Of a stretch of DNA of 64,000 nt, positions 15,556 to 23,479 are shown piece by piece. The translations under genes and the position numbers were made by a program. The stretch's first letter is position 1, and each line of letters begins with the position of its first letter. Where the stretch lies: contig NZ_LT629688.1 of assembly GCF_900101785.1 (NCBI RefSeq), forward strand, positions 4,397,689 through 4,461,688, written 5' to 3'. The notes below the pieces were generated by a model. The model was given only the letters and a program-made list of their open reading frames with translations, was not told where the DNA came from and made no database searches. The DNA is from Auraticoccus monumenti. Its GTDB lineage: Bacteria; Actinomycetota; Actinomycetes; Propionibacteriales; Propionibacteriaceae.

Positions 15556-16524
15556 TCAGACCCTCAGCGGGTCCAGGGCCCCGGCCACGAGCCGGACCTC
15601 GCCGACCGGACGGCCGTGACCGAGGACGGGCGTGGTGGCCAGCTCGGCGAGCTCCGGGGACCCCTCCCCCAGCGCGCGCAGCACCTCGGCCACCAGCGGG
15701 CCGCGGGCCCGGTCCGCACCGTCGGCGATCTTGAGGGCGATCCCGCGCCCGTCGGCCAGCCCGATGGCGTGCACGGCCTCGGCCCCGGCCTTGCCCACCG
15801 AGCCCGGGACGGCCCGGTGCAGCCGGAGCTCGTCGCGGCGCGTGCCGGAGGTCCACTGCGGGTGGGCCCGGATCGCGTCGGCCACCTTGGCCCCGGCCCC
15901 GCCGGGAGCGGCGGCCACCCGCCCGAAGGCGCGGGCCAGCCCCGCCAGGGAGAGCCCGAGCAGCGGCGCCCCGCAGCCGTCCACGGCGTCGGCGGCGATC
16001 TGCTCCCCCGCCAGCTCGGCCACCACCTCGCGGGTCCGGCGCTGCAGCGGGTGGTCGGGGTCGAGGTAGTCCGCCCGGGACCAGCCGTTGCGCAGGCAGG
16101 TGCGCAGCATGCCGGCGTGCTTGCCCGAGCAGTTCATCGCGATCCGCTCCTGGTGGTGACCGGCCCGGATCCACTCCTCCCGGGCCTGGGCGTCGGAGGG
16201 GAAGTCGACGATGTTCTGCAGCTCGTCGGGGTCCAGCCCCACCTCCCCGAGGATCCGGCGGACGCCCTCGCGGTGGAAGGCCTCGCCGGAGTGCGAGGCC
16301 GAGACCAGCGCCAGCAGCTCGCCGTCAACGTCGAGGCCCATCCCGACCATGGCCACCGCCTGCAGCGGCTTGTTGCTGCTCCGCGGCAGGATCGGCGCCT
16401 CCGGGTCCCCCACCGACGCCAGCACCGAGCCGTCCGGTGCGGTCACCACCACCCGGGCACGGTGCACGCACTCGACGAACCCGTTCCGGACCACCTCCAC
16501 CACGTCCACGTCTGCGTCGCTCAC
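15556..16524 (-). CDS. Asparaginase (L-asparaginase II / Rhizobium type)
   Basis: A 322-residue enzyme of the PF06089 asparaginase family, unrelated to bacterial type I/II AnsA/AnsB folds. Family landmarks are EVVRNGFVECVHRARVVV at the start, RSSNKPLQAVAMVG, the SASHSGEAFH segment, MNCSGKHAGML with the Cys and Lys that bind zinc and substrate, and DGCGAPLLGLSLAGLARAF. It hydrolyses L-asparagine to aspartate and ammonia in the cytosol. The GTG start follows a leaderless TACCCT at 16531-16536. It is transcribed divergently from the small membrane protein at 16596. Confidence 0.9.
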   Translation of the reverse strand: MSDADVDVVEVVRNGFVECVHRARVVVTAPDGSVLASVGDPEAPILPRSSNKPLQAVAMVGMGLDVDGELLALVSASHSGEAFHREGVRRILGEVGLDPDELQNIVDFPSDAQAREEWIRAGHHQERIAMNCSGKHAGMLRTCLRNGWSRADYLDPDHPLQRRTREVVAELAGEQIAADAVDGCGAPLLGLSLAGLARAFGRVAAAPGGAGAKVADAIRAHPQWTSGTRRDELRLHRAVPGSVGKAGAEAVHAIGLADGRGIALKIADGADRARGPLVAEVLRALGEGSPELAELATTPVLGHGRPVGEVRLVAGALDPLRV

Positions 16525-16530
16525 CGCGGG

Positions 16531-16536
16531 AGGGTA
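16531..16536 (-). promoter_or_regulatory. -10 element, leaderless promoter of the asparaginase gene
   Basis: Read leftward, TACCCT is followed by 6 nt and then the GTG at 16524. Confidence 0.5.
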
Positions 16537-16595
16537 CCGCGGAGAGGCGGGGCTGGAGGGTGAGGGCCGACCCCCCGCTCCTCCAGGATGGGCGG

Positions 16596-17054
16596 GTGTC
16601 GAGCACCGTGGTGACCGTGGTGGGGCTCGCCCTCACCGCCTTCGTCGTCCTGGTGGCCGCCCGTCCGCTCTGGTTCCGCAGCTGGAGCGTGTCCCGGCGC
16701 GACTCCGAGGGGCGCACGGTCAGCCGGACCCGGCTGGGTGACGCGCCCCCGGGCTCGGTGACCGCGGTGTACGCGGTGGTCGCGGTCGTGCTGCTGGTGG
16801 GGACCCTGGTGGTCCGCGGGTGGGCCGTCGCCGACGCGGGGTGCGATCTCGCCGAGGCCGTCTACCAGGGCGGCCACGGCGCCGAGGAGTGGGAGACCGC
16901 CGCCGAGGCCGAGGGCCTGCAGCTGACCACCCGGGAGCGCACTAGCTCCTCCGGCACCAGCTCGTGGACCGAGCACAGCCTGGAGCAGGACGGCTCGGTG
17001 CTCGCCTCGTGGTCCGACGCCGGCGGCGCGTGGCGCTTCACCTGCAGCCGCTGA
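16596..17054 (+). CDS. Hypothetical two-helix membrane protein
   Basis: A 152-residue protein I do not recognise. An N-terminal hydrophobic helix (TVVTVVGLALTAFVVLVAAR) is followed by a short loop, a second helix (SVTAVYAVVAVVLLVGTLVV) and a polar C-terminal part of about 85 residues with two cysteines (one in VADAGCDLAE, one in the last residues TCSR) that could form a disulfide outside the membrane. The GTG at 16596 follows CAGGAT by 6 nt. Monocistronic. Confidence 0.7.
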   Translation: MSSTVVTVVGLALTAFVVLVAARPLWFRSWSVSRRDSEGRTVSRTRLGDAPPGSVTAVYAVVAVVLLVGTLVVRGWAVADAGCDLAEAVYQGGHGAEEWETAAEAEGLQLTTRERTSSSGTSSWTEHSLEQDGSVLASWSDAGGAWRFTCSR

Positions 17055-17119
17055 GCCTGCAGCCGCTGAGCCGGGCTCGGTCCGTCACCCGGACGACCGG
17101 GCTCGCACGCGGGACCGGG

Positions 17120-18127
17120 TCAGAGCCGGGCGCGGACGTGCAGACCGATCTCGGGGTCGACCAGCAGCTCCTGAGCGGCCGCCACGCCGGAGGCGATCAG
17201 GGTCGCGGCCGGGTCCACGTTCCGCTTGACCAGTCCCAGGCCGATCGGGCCCAGCTCGTGGTGGCGGGCGGAGGTGCCGACGAACCCGACCACCTTGCCC
17301 GCCGTGGTGCCGTCCGGACCCGGTTCGGCCAGCGCCAGCTCCGCGCCCCGCTCGGGCAGGGTGTCGACGCTGCCGTCCAGGTGCAGCAGCGCCATCCGCC
17401 GGGGCGGCCGGCCGAGGTTGTGCACCCGGGCGACGGTCTCCTGACCGCGGTAGCAGCCCTTCTCCAGGTGCACCGCGACGCCCAGCAGCCCGACCTCGTT
17501 GGGGATGGTGCGGTGGTCGGTGTCGATGCCGACCCGCGGGACCCCGGCGGCGATCCGTCGGGCCTCGTAGGCCCAGGTGCCGGCCGGGGTGGCGCCGGCC
17601 TCCAGCTGGTCGGCGAGGAAGTGCTCGAGGTGGTCCCGGGGGACGAAGGACTCGTGCCCGCCCAGGGAGTCCGCACCCGAGCGGGTGGTCCGGGGTCCCT
17701 CGGGCGCGGGTCCGGCCTGCCAGACCACGGCCAGCTGCTCGGTGCGGTCGGCGACCTCCACCCGGAGCATGAACCGCATCCGGTCCAGGAAGGCGACCAG
17801 CGCGGGGGCGGCCCCGGGCTCGGTGTGCGCCCAGAACGTCTCGCCGTCGTCGACGCCGTAGAAGGCGTGCTCGAGGTGGCCGTTCGGGGAGAGCACCAGC
17901 CCGGTGGTGCCCACGCCGGGAGCCAGCTGCTCCAGGTGCTGGGTGGTCAGCGAGTGCAGCCAGGACAGCCGGTCCGGTCCGGTGACCGAGAGGACGCCGC
18001 GGTGGGACAGGTCGACCATGGCCGTGGTTCCCATGGCGCGCTGCTCGCGCATCGGGTCGCCGTGGTGCCAGGCGACCCCGGCGTCGGGCCCGCCCTCGGC
18101 CAGGACGGCGCGGTCGGTCCAGGCCAT
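17120..18127 (-). CDS. ygfZ: YgfZ/GcvT-fold folate-binding protein
   Basis: A 335-residue cytosolic protein. The family signature KGCYRGQE (with the conserved Cys) is clear and is preceded by PNEVGLLGVAVHLE. The N-terminal GcvT fold contains SHRGVLSVTGPDRLSWLHSL. YgfZ proteins support repair or assembly of some iron-sulfur enzymes in a folate-dependent way. Its ATG overlaps the stop codon of the nitrobindin gene by one base (TGATG), so the two are translationally coupled. Confidence 0.93.
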   Translation of the reverse strand: MAWTDRAVLAEGGPDAGVAWHHGDPMREQRAMGTTAMVDLSHRGVLSVTGPDRLSWLHSLTTQHLEQLAPGVGTTGLVLSPNGHLEHAFYGVDDGETFWAHTEPGAAPALVAFLDRMRFMLRVEVADRTEQLAVVWQAGPAPEGPRTTRSGADSLGGHESFVPRDHLEHFLADQLEAGATPAGTWAYEARRIAAGVPRVGIDTDHRTIPNEVGLLGVAVHLEKGCYRGQETVARVHNLGRPPRRMALLHLDGSVDTLPERGAELALAEPGPDGTTAGKVVGFVGTSARHHELGPIGLGLVKRNVDPAATLIASGVAAAQELLVDPEIGLHVRARL

Positions 18128-18633
18128 CAGCCCTGGCCCCCCGCGCGCTGCAGCCGCGCCCACATGTAGGGCTGCAGCTCGTGCTCGGTGGTGGCCCGGT
18201 CGAAGGCCCACAGCAGGTCGTGCTCGACGTTGCCGTAGAGCCGCTGCCCGGCGGTGTAGCTCTCGCCGCTGGACGTCCGCACCACGGCGTCGGTCGTGAG
18301 CTCGACCTTGGCGCCGGTGATCTTGCCGACCCAGACCTCCGCCCAGCCCTCGGGGGCGCACAGCACGACCTCGACGTCGCCGTCGGGGCGCGGACGCCAG
18401 AAGCCGGTCTCCATCGAGCGGGGCCGCACGGCAGTGCCGTTCTCGTCCACGTCGAAGGTCTGGGAGAGGTAGTGCAGGTAGGGCCCGCCGTTGTGGGCGA
18501 AGTCGATCTGCTGGCCGTACTCGAAGTCGCCCTGGCCCGGCCAGCTGCCCTTGCCGGTGCCCTCCCAGCGGCCCAGCATCCAGGCCAGGCCCATCAGGTC
18601 GGGGTGCAGTCCTTCGGGGATCTCGAACGCCAT
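18127..18633 (-). CDS. Nitrobindin (FABP/THAP4-like heme protein)
   Basis: A 168-residue ten-stranded beta-barrel protein of the nitrobindin family. The signature GRWEGTGKG is near the N-terminus, the FDVDENG loop is in the middle, and a late His is in TTEHELQPYMWARL. Mycobacterial relatives bind heme b and isomerise peroxynitrite to nitrate. It is the first gene of a two-gene unit with ygfZ, joining NO/peroxynitrite defence with iron-sulfur protein maintenance. A leaderless promoter (18641-18646) sits 7 nt upstream of ATG. Confidence 0.9.
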   Translation of the reverse strand: MAFEIPEGLHPDLMGLAWMLGRWEGTGKGSWPGQGDFEYGQQIDFAHNGGPYLHYLSQTFDVDENGTAVRPRSMETGFWRPRPDGDVEVVLCAPEGWAEVWVGKITGAKVELTTDAVVRTSSGESYTAGQRLYGNVEHDLLWAFDRATTEHELQPYMWARLQRAGGQG

Positions 18634-18640
18634 GGCGCCG

Positions 18641-18646
18641 AGTCTA
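18641..18646 (-). promoter_or_regulatory. -10 element, leaderless promoter of nitrobindin-ygfZ
   Basis: Read leftward, TAGACT is followed by 7 nt and ATG at 18633. Confidence 0.55.
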
Positions 18647-18705
18647 GGTGCAGCGGGCGGGGGCCCCGGCCGCCGACCGAACCCCGTGCGTCGCGGTGAC
18701 CGTCC

Positions 18706-19191
18706 TCAGAGCTCGCGGCGGAGCAGGGTGGTCGTGGTGGTGAAGGTGGTGCCGTCGTCCAGCGGCCAGGACTCCCGGCGGCGTCCCACCTCGCGGTACC
18801 CGAGCCGCTCGTACAGTGCGGCGGCACCGGGGTTGTCGTCCTCCACGCTGAGCTGGACCGAGGTCCTGCCGTGCTGGGCCGCCGCCTGCTCCAGGGCCCG
18901 GACAAGCCGGGTGCCGACACCCAGGGACTGCCAGGCCTCGTGCACGGCGAGCATCCAGAGCTCACCGGCCACCGGGTCCTTGCTCAGGTCGAGCCCACCG
19001 AGACCGACCAGCTGGCCGTTGGACGCCTCCACGCAAACCAGCACCACCTCGCCCTCGAGGCTGCGCTGCCAGCTCTCGGCCACCGCCCGCAGGTGCGCCG
19101 ACCCGCCGGACCACTGCAGTCCCGGCAGGTCCTCGGGTTCGACGTCGCGGACCGCGAGCGCCACCGGCAGGGTCTCCACACCACGGATCAC
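18706..19191 (-). CDS. GNAT-family N-acetyltransferase
   Basis: A 161-residue GNAT protein that transfers acetyl from acetyl-CoA to an unknown amine. Visible parts are ELWMLAVHEAWQSLGVGTRL (beta4 and the pyrophosphate-binding QxxGxG-like loop) and the C-terminal NPGAAALYERLGYREVGRR. Substrate unknown. The GTG start is preceded by CAGACT at 6 nt. It is transcribed divergently from dtd with about 50 bp between starts. Confidence 0.85.
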   Translation of the reverse strand: MIRGVETLPVALAVRDVEPEDLPGLQWSGGSAHLRAVAESWQRSLEGEVVLVCVEASNGQLVGLGGLDLSKDPVAGELWMLAVHEAWQSLGVGTRLVRALEQAAAQHGRTSVQLSVEDDNPGAAALYERLGYREVGRRRESWPLDDGTTFTTTTTLLRREL

Positions 19192-19228
19192 CCTGCGAGT
19201 CTGCCGCAGTCCCTCCCGCGCTGACCTC

Positions 19229-19234
19229 TAGCCT
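19229..19234 (+). promoter_or_regulatory. -10 element, leaderless promoter of dtd
   Basis: TAGCCT is followed by 6 nt and GTG 19241. Confidence 0.5.
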
Positions 19235-19240
19235 CGACGG

Positions 19241-19669
19241 GTGCGAGCCGTGCTGCAGCGAGTCACCTCCGCCGACGTCACCGTGGCCGGGGAGGTGGTC
19301 GGCGCCCTCGACCGGGCCGGGCTGGTGGTGCTGCTAGGGGTCACCCACACCGACGACGCCGCGGTGGCCGCCCGGCTGGCCGACAAGGTCTGGCGGTTGC
19401 GGGTGCTGGAGGGCGAGCGGTCCGCGGAGCAGACCGGGGCCCCGCTGCTGGTGGTCAGCCAGTTCACCCTCTACGCCGACACCCGTCGGGGGCGTCGCCC
19501 GTCCTGGGGTGCGGCCGCACCGGCGTCGGTCAGCGAGCCGGTCTACGAGTCCTTCGTGCAGGCCCTGCGGGACCTGGGCGCGGAGGTGTCCACCGGCGTC
19601 TTCGGGGCCGACATGGCGGTCCGGCTGGTCAACGACGGGCCCGTCACGCTGGTGCTCGACGTCGACTGA
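19241..19669 (+). CDS. dtd: D-aminoacyl-tRNA deacylase
   Basis: A 142-residue cytosolic enzyme that removes D-amino acids (and glycine from tRNA-Ala) mischarged on tRNA. The start [15 protein letters not shown] is typical. The two active-site motifs are [17 protein letters not shown] (usual SQFTLYGD/ADxxKGxRPSF form) and NDGPVT (the NxGPVT motif carrying the Gly-cisPro of the partner site). Length is normal for the family. Confidence 0.96.
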   Translation: MRAVLQRVTSADVTVAGEVVGALDRAGLVVLLGVTHTDDAAVAARLADKVWRLRVLEGERSAEQTGAPLLVVSQFTLYADTRRGRRPSWGAAAPASVSEPVYESFVQALRDLGAEVSTGVFGADMAVRLVNDGPVTLVLDVD

Positions 19670-19675
19670 GCACGG

Positions 19676-19709
19676 CACCGGCGCCGACCCCGAGGGGTCG
19701 GCGCCGGTG
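19676..19709. terminator. Bidirectional hairpin between dtd and Mn-catalase
   Basis: 16-bp perfect arms (19676-19691 with 19694-19709) lie between the convergent stops of dtd and the manganese catalase gene. Confidence 0.8.
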
Positions 19710-19715
19710 TCGGGG

Positions 19716-20672
19716 TCACTTCTTCGAGGCGGTGGTGTCGGTGGCCTCGATGTTGGCGATCTCGACCTCGGCGGTGGCCTGGATCAGCGCCAGCAGCTCG
19801 GGGTCCAGGCCCGGGGAGAACTCCTCGCGACGCTCCGGGGAGATGGTGATCGGGACGCCGTCGGGCATCACCGCGGTGCTCAGCTCGGTGCCGTCGTTGG
19901 AGGGCGAGGCGCCGCGGTAGAGCTTGGCCGCCTGCGACTGGTTGTCGGCGTTGAACGTGAACTGGATGCTCTGCAGACCCTTGTCCAGGAGCTTCTTGAC
20001 CTCGGGGAACTGCTCGGCGTTGGTCTTGGGGATCGGGAGCACGCTGCCCCAGTTGACCCCGAGGCTCTCCAGCGCCTTGGCGAAGGCGTTCTCGTGGGCC
20101 TGGTCGCGGACGATCAGGTAGGCGATGGTCGAGCGCGCGGTCGGGTTGTCCGTCATCTGGTAGATGCGGCACTTCTGCAGCCGGCCGGTCGACTCCAGCA
20201 TCAGGTTGTACAGCAGGTCCAGCACGAGGTTGCCGGAGTTGTAGACGTAGGAGCCGGACCACGGGTTGCCGGCGGCGTCCACCGGCAGCGCCCCCTGGGC
20301 ACCCACCAGGTAGTGGTGGATGTTGCTGTGGTCGAGGGCGATGCTCAGCGGGGTGGCCCCCTTGGCCCCGGGCTCGTCGACCGGGTCGGTCGGCTTGCCC
20401 TTGTAGCCGGGCGAGCCGTCGAGGAGCTTGGAGATGGTGGTGCCGATCAGCTCGACGTGGCTGATCTCCTCGGTGCCGACGCTCTGCAGCAGGTCCTTGT
20501 AGGGCTTCGACGACGGGTCGCCACGGAAGTTCATCGACTGGAACAGGTACTGCATCATCGTGCGCATCTCGCCGAACTGGCCGCCGAGTCCCTCCTGGAG
20601 GGCGTTGGCGGCGGCGGGGTCGGGCTCGGACACGGCGATGTCGTTGATCAGCAGCTCGGTGTGCAGGTACAC
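19716..20672 (-). CDS. Manganese catalase
   Basis: A 318-residue non-heme catalase that dismutates hydrogen peroxide at a dimanganese centre held in a ferritin-like four-helix bundle. Metal-ligand regions are LGGQFGEMRTMMQYLFQSM, TEEISHVELIGTTI (Glu and His ligands) and LIVRDQAHENAFAKAL (late Glu/His). A long C-terminal tail follows (FTFNADNQSQAAKLYRG onward). The GTG at 20672 has GGGAGGA upstream. Several neighbours (nitrobindin, Bcp) also handle reactive species, but they are separate transcription units. Confidence 0.94.
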   Translation of the reverse strand: MYLHTELLINDIAVSEPDPAAANALQEGLGGQFGEMRTMMQYLFQSMNFRGDPSSKPYKDLLQSVGTEEISHVELIGTTISKLLDGSPGYKGKPTDPVDEPGAKGATPLSIALDHSNIHHYLVGAQGALPVDAAGNPWSGSYVYNSGNLVLDLLYNLMLESTGRLQKCRIYQMTDNPTARSTIAYLIVRDQAHENAFAKALESLGVNWGSVLPIPKTNAEQFPEVKKLLDKGLQSIQFTFNADNQSQAAKLYRGASPSNDGTELSTAVMPDGVPITISPERREEFSPGLDPELLALIQATAEVEIANIEATDTTASKK

Positions 20673-20981
20673 GGGGATCCTCCCTCAGGGGTCCACGCCG
20701 TCCGTACGGCGGCGTGGTCGGGTCGACGTTCGCGGACCCGGGGCCCGCGGCGCATCGACGCACGCCCTCTGGACTACCCAGCACGCGGCGGGCCACTCCC
20801 CGCGACCTCCTCGCGGGGAGGGTGCTCCGCTCAGGCCCCTCCACGGGAGGGGCTGGCCCGGCAGGCCGCGACGAGGCATCACCTCCCTCGCGAGGTCGGC
20901 GTCGGGCCGGCTGCGCCGCGCCCCGAGGGTGACGGCAGGGGCGGGGTCACCCCGAGCGGCAGCGCGGGCCGGCCCGCCCGC
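20673..20981. other. Intergenic region between Mn-catalase and sulfatase
   Basis: About 309 bp of very GC-rich DNA upstream of the Mn-catalase gene. Apart from the hairpin at 20796-20820, which suits termination of the sulfatase transcript, I see no gene; open frames are low-complexity chance frames. Confidence 0.6.
20796..20820 (-). terminator. Hairpin terminator downstream of the sulfatase gene
   Basis: Perfect 10-bp arms (20796-20805 and 20811-20820) enclose the loop CCTCC, about 160 bp after the sulfatase stop. Confidence 0.5.
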
Positions 20982-22274
20982 TCACCCGGCGCTGTCGACC
21001 TGCGCCCCGGCCGGTGCGGGGACGCGACCCTCGAGCAGGGGGTCGTGCGTTCGCCGCATCCAGTCCAGGAGCCGCTCCTCCAGCGACGCGCGGAGCGCCT
21101 GGTGCTCCGTCGAGGCGGCGAGGTCGCGGCCCTCGGTCGGGTCCAGCACGAGGTCGTACAGCTCCTCGGCGGGGCGCTCCTGCTCGGCCCAGCCCGCAGC
21201 GACCCAAACGTCCTTGCTGGCACTGTCGTCGACGTTGGGCAGCACCGGTCCGCGGGGCTCGCCGTAGCGGCGGACGTACTTCCAGCGCGGGGTGCGCACG
21301 GCCCGCTGGGGCTCGTAGGCGGCGTGGTAGGAGACCTCGGAGAAGATCGCGTCGTGGAGCTCGACGCCGTCGCGCACGGCGGGGAGCAGCGAGCGGCCCT
21401 GCAGCCACGGCGGCGGCGCGATGTCGAGGACCTCGCACAGCGTGGGGAAGATGTCGAGCTGGGACACCATGACGTCGCACACGCGGCCCCCGGAGAGGTC
21501 ACCCGGTCCGCGCACCATCAGCATCACCCCCGTGCCGCGGTCGCTCAGGGTGCACTTCATGCCCGGGAGGGCCACGCCGTGGTCGGTCGTGATGATCACC
21601 AGGGTGTCCTCGGCGAGCCCCGCCTCCTCCAGGGCGGCCAGCACGGTGCCCACCGCCCGGTCCACCACCTGCACGGCGGCCAGCAGGCCGGCGGTGTCCG
21701 TCCGGGTGGCCGGGGTGTCGGGCAGGGTGGCGGGCGGGGCCACGTAGCGGGCATCCAGCGGCGGGTAGCCGAACAGGTGGGGACCGTCGCCCATGGTGTG
21801 GGTCTCCAGGAACCCGACCGACAGGAAGAACGGGTCGCTGCGGGGGCGCCGCAGGTAGCCGACGGCCGCCTCGGTCACCGCCGCCGCCCGGGGGTCCGCC
21901 GGCTCCAGCTGCTCGTGGTAGCCGAGCAGGCGGCCCTCCTCCGCCGCGGGGGCGGCGACGTGGCTGATCCCCACCACGGCCGAGGTGTAGCCGTGCTCGT
22001 GCAGGGTGTGGACGAGGTGCTGGGAGGGGTCGTGCAGCGAGAAGCCACGGTGCGCCAGCCCGGTCATCCCGGCCTCGTGGCTGGACTGCCCGGTGAGCAG
22101 CGCGGCCCGGCTCGGCGAGCAAGTGGGGGCTGCGGAGAAGGCGTTGCGGAAGAGCACACCCTCCTGCGCGAACCGGTCGAGGTGCGGTGTCGCGACGGGA
22201 GCACCGTACGGACCGATCATCCGACCGGTGTCGTGGGTGTGCAGCAGCAGGATGTTGGGTCGGGGCTCGTCCAT
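20982..22274 (-). CDS. Sulfatase (formylglycine type)
   Basis: A 430-residue arylsulfatase-family hydrolase. It opens with PNILLLHTHDTGRMIGPYG, where DT is at the metal site. The modification motif CSPSRAALLTG has Cys52, to be converted to formylglycine. ITTDHGVALPG carries the second metal Asp/His pair. It has no signal peptide in the chosen start (ATG 22274, AGGACAGG 6 nt upstream); the frame runs 14 codons further to 22316. Substrate (sulfate or phosphonate ester) unknown. The activating formylglycine-generating enzyme is not in the window. Confidence 0.9.
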   Translation of the reverse strand: MDEPRPNILLLHTHDTGRMIGPYGAPVATPHLDRFAQEGVLFRNAFSAAPTCSPSRAALLTGQSSHEAGMTGLAHRGFSLHDPSQHLVHTLHEHGYTSAVVGISHVAAPAAEEGRLLGYHEQLEPADPRAAAVTEAAVGYLRRPRSDPFFLSVGFLETHTMGDGPHLFGYPPLDARYVAPPATLPDTPATRTDTAGLLAAVQVVDRAVGTVLAALEEAGLAEDTLVIITTDHGVALPGMKCTLSDRGTGVMLMVRGPGDLSGGRVCDVMVSQLDIFPTLCEVLDIAPPPWLQGRSLLPAVRDGVELHDAIFSEVSYHAAYEPQRAVRTPRWKYVRRYGEPRGPVLPNVDDSASKDVWVAAGWAEQERPAEELYDLVLDPTEGRDLAASTEHQALRASLEERLLDWMRRTHDPLLEGRVPAPAGAQVDSAG

Positions 22275-22395
22275 GTCCGTCCTGTCCTGGCGTGCCGACG
22301 CCGGCGCTGGCGTCACGGTCCTGTCACCCTAGCGGGCACGCCACCGCCACCCGGTGACGCCTGGAGCGTGGCCCGGGCAGCGGCTACCGCAGACC

Positions 22396-22653
22396 TCAGC
22401 CCCCGGCGAAGGGGGGCAGCACCTCGACCTCGGTGTCACCGTCGAGCGGGGTGTCCAGGGCGGAGCGGGGGACGGTGCGTCGGTCCCGCAGCAGGCTGCA
22501 GGTGCCGAGCACGCGGGCGAAGCCGGCGTCGCCGGGACGCCGGGCCATGGCGGCCTCGAGCGCCTCGGCGACGGTGGTCGCGCGGACGTCCTCGGTCTCG
22601 ACGCCGGCGGCCGCCCGGGCCCCGGCCCAGTAACGCAGGGTGACACGGTGCAT
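22396..22653 (-). CDS. MoaD/ThiS-family sulfur carrier protein
   Basis: An 85-residue ubiquitin-like protein ending in the Gly-Gly tail needed for adenylation and thiocarboxylation ([10 protein letters not shown]). The beta-grasp start [15 protein letters not shown] is MoaD-like. It would carry sulfur for molybdopterin or another thio-product, but no moaE, thi or E1-like gene is near. An ATG six codons upstream (22671) is the alternative start; I prefer 22653 because a -10-like GAGACT lies 6 nt upstream of it. It is divergent from glnR. Confidence 0.8.
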   Translation of the reverse strand: MHRVTLRYWAGARAAAGVETEDVRATTVAEALEAAMARRPGDAGFARVLGTCSLLRDRRTVPRSALDTPLDGDTEVEVLPPFAGG

Positions 22654-22716
22654 GGCTGTAGTCTCTGGCATGCCCTACCGGGGCGCGGGGCCAGGGCACG
22701 AGGGCGAAGGGCGGGG

Positions 22717-23376
22717 ATGTCGACGCTGCTGCTGCTGAGCAAGCGGGCCACCAGCGCTGCTGATGTGCTGCCCGCCCTGTCGCTCCTGCACCACAAGGTC
22801 CACGTCGTGCCGGCTGAGGCGTCCTCCCTGCTGGAGGCCCCCCGCGCCGACGCCCTGCTCCTCGACGCCCGCACCGACCTCGCCTCCGCCCGGGCGCTGT
22901 GCCGCATCATCGAGACCACCGGCAAGGACACGCCGGTCCTGATCGTGGTGACCGAGGGCGGTCTGACCGCCCTGGCGGCGGACTGGGGCTTCGACGACCT
23001 GGTGGTCGACTCCGCCGGTCCGGCCGAGGTGGAGACCCGCCTGAGGCTGGTGACCAGCCCGGCCCAGGGCGAGCGGGACGTGATCGCCTCCGGCGGCATC
23101 GTCATCGACGAGGCCGGCTACGCCGCCCGGCTCAACGGCCGCCAGCTGGACCTCACCTACACCGAGTTCGAGCTGCTCAAGTACCTGGTGCAGCACCCGG
23201 GCCGGGTCTTCAGCCGTGAGCAGCTGCTCTCCGACGTCTGGGGCTACGACTACTACGGGGGCACCCGCACCGTGGACGTCCACGTGCGGCGGCTGCGGGC
23301 CAAGCTCGGGACCGAGCACGAGTCGATCATCGGCACGGTGCGCAACGTCGGCTACCGCCTCGTCGTCCGCGCCTGA
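22717..23376 (+). CDS. glnR: GlnR, OmpR-family nitrogen regulator
   Basis: A 219-residue orphan response-regulator-like protein that controls nitrogen assimilation genes in actinomycetes. The receiver-like domain (about 1-115) begins [21 protein letters not shown] and contains [16 protein letters not shown]. It lacks the usual cluster of acidic phosphorylation residues, as in GlnR. The winged-helix domain (about 125-219) has [20 protein letters not shown] and the recognition region [18 protein letters not shown]. It lies directly upstream of the mshD-containing gene, as glnR-mshD in Mycobacterium (Rv0818-Rv0819). Confidence 0.94.
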   Translation: MSTLLLLSKRATSAADVLPALSLLHHKVHVVPAEASSLLEAPRADALLLDARTDLASARALCRIIETTGKDTPVLIVVTEGGLTALAADWGFDDLVVDSAGPAEVETRLRLVTSPAQGERDVIASGGIVIDEAGYAARLNGRQLDLTYTEFELLKYLVQHPGRVFSREQLLSDVWGYDYYGGTRTVDVHVRRLRAKLGTEHESIIGTVRNVGYRLVVRA

Positions 23377-23466
23377 CGGTCCTCCCGCGCCGGTCGGCAC
23401 GGCCGCCGGACCCCCCGCTCCGGTCGGCACGGACGGGCAGGACACCTCGGTGTCACCCGTTGCCTC

Positions 23467-23472
23467 TACGGT
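23467..23472 (+). promoter_or_regulatory. -10 element, leaderless promoter of mshD-ppk1
   Basis: TACGGT is followed by 7 nt and ATG 23480, deciding that start over the GTG at 23471, which overlaps the -10 box. Confidence 0.5.
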
Positions 23473-23479
23473 GAGCACC

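Noticed and set aside
20560..21267. Rightward 235-codon frame across the Mn-catalase start and sulfatase end
   Set aside because: It is antisense to two well-supported genes and has low-complexity Arg/Ser/Ala composition.
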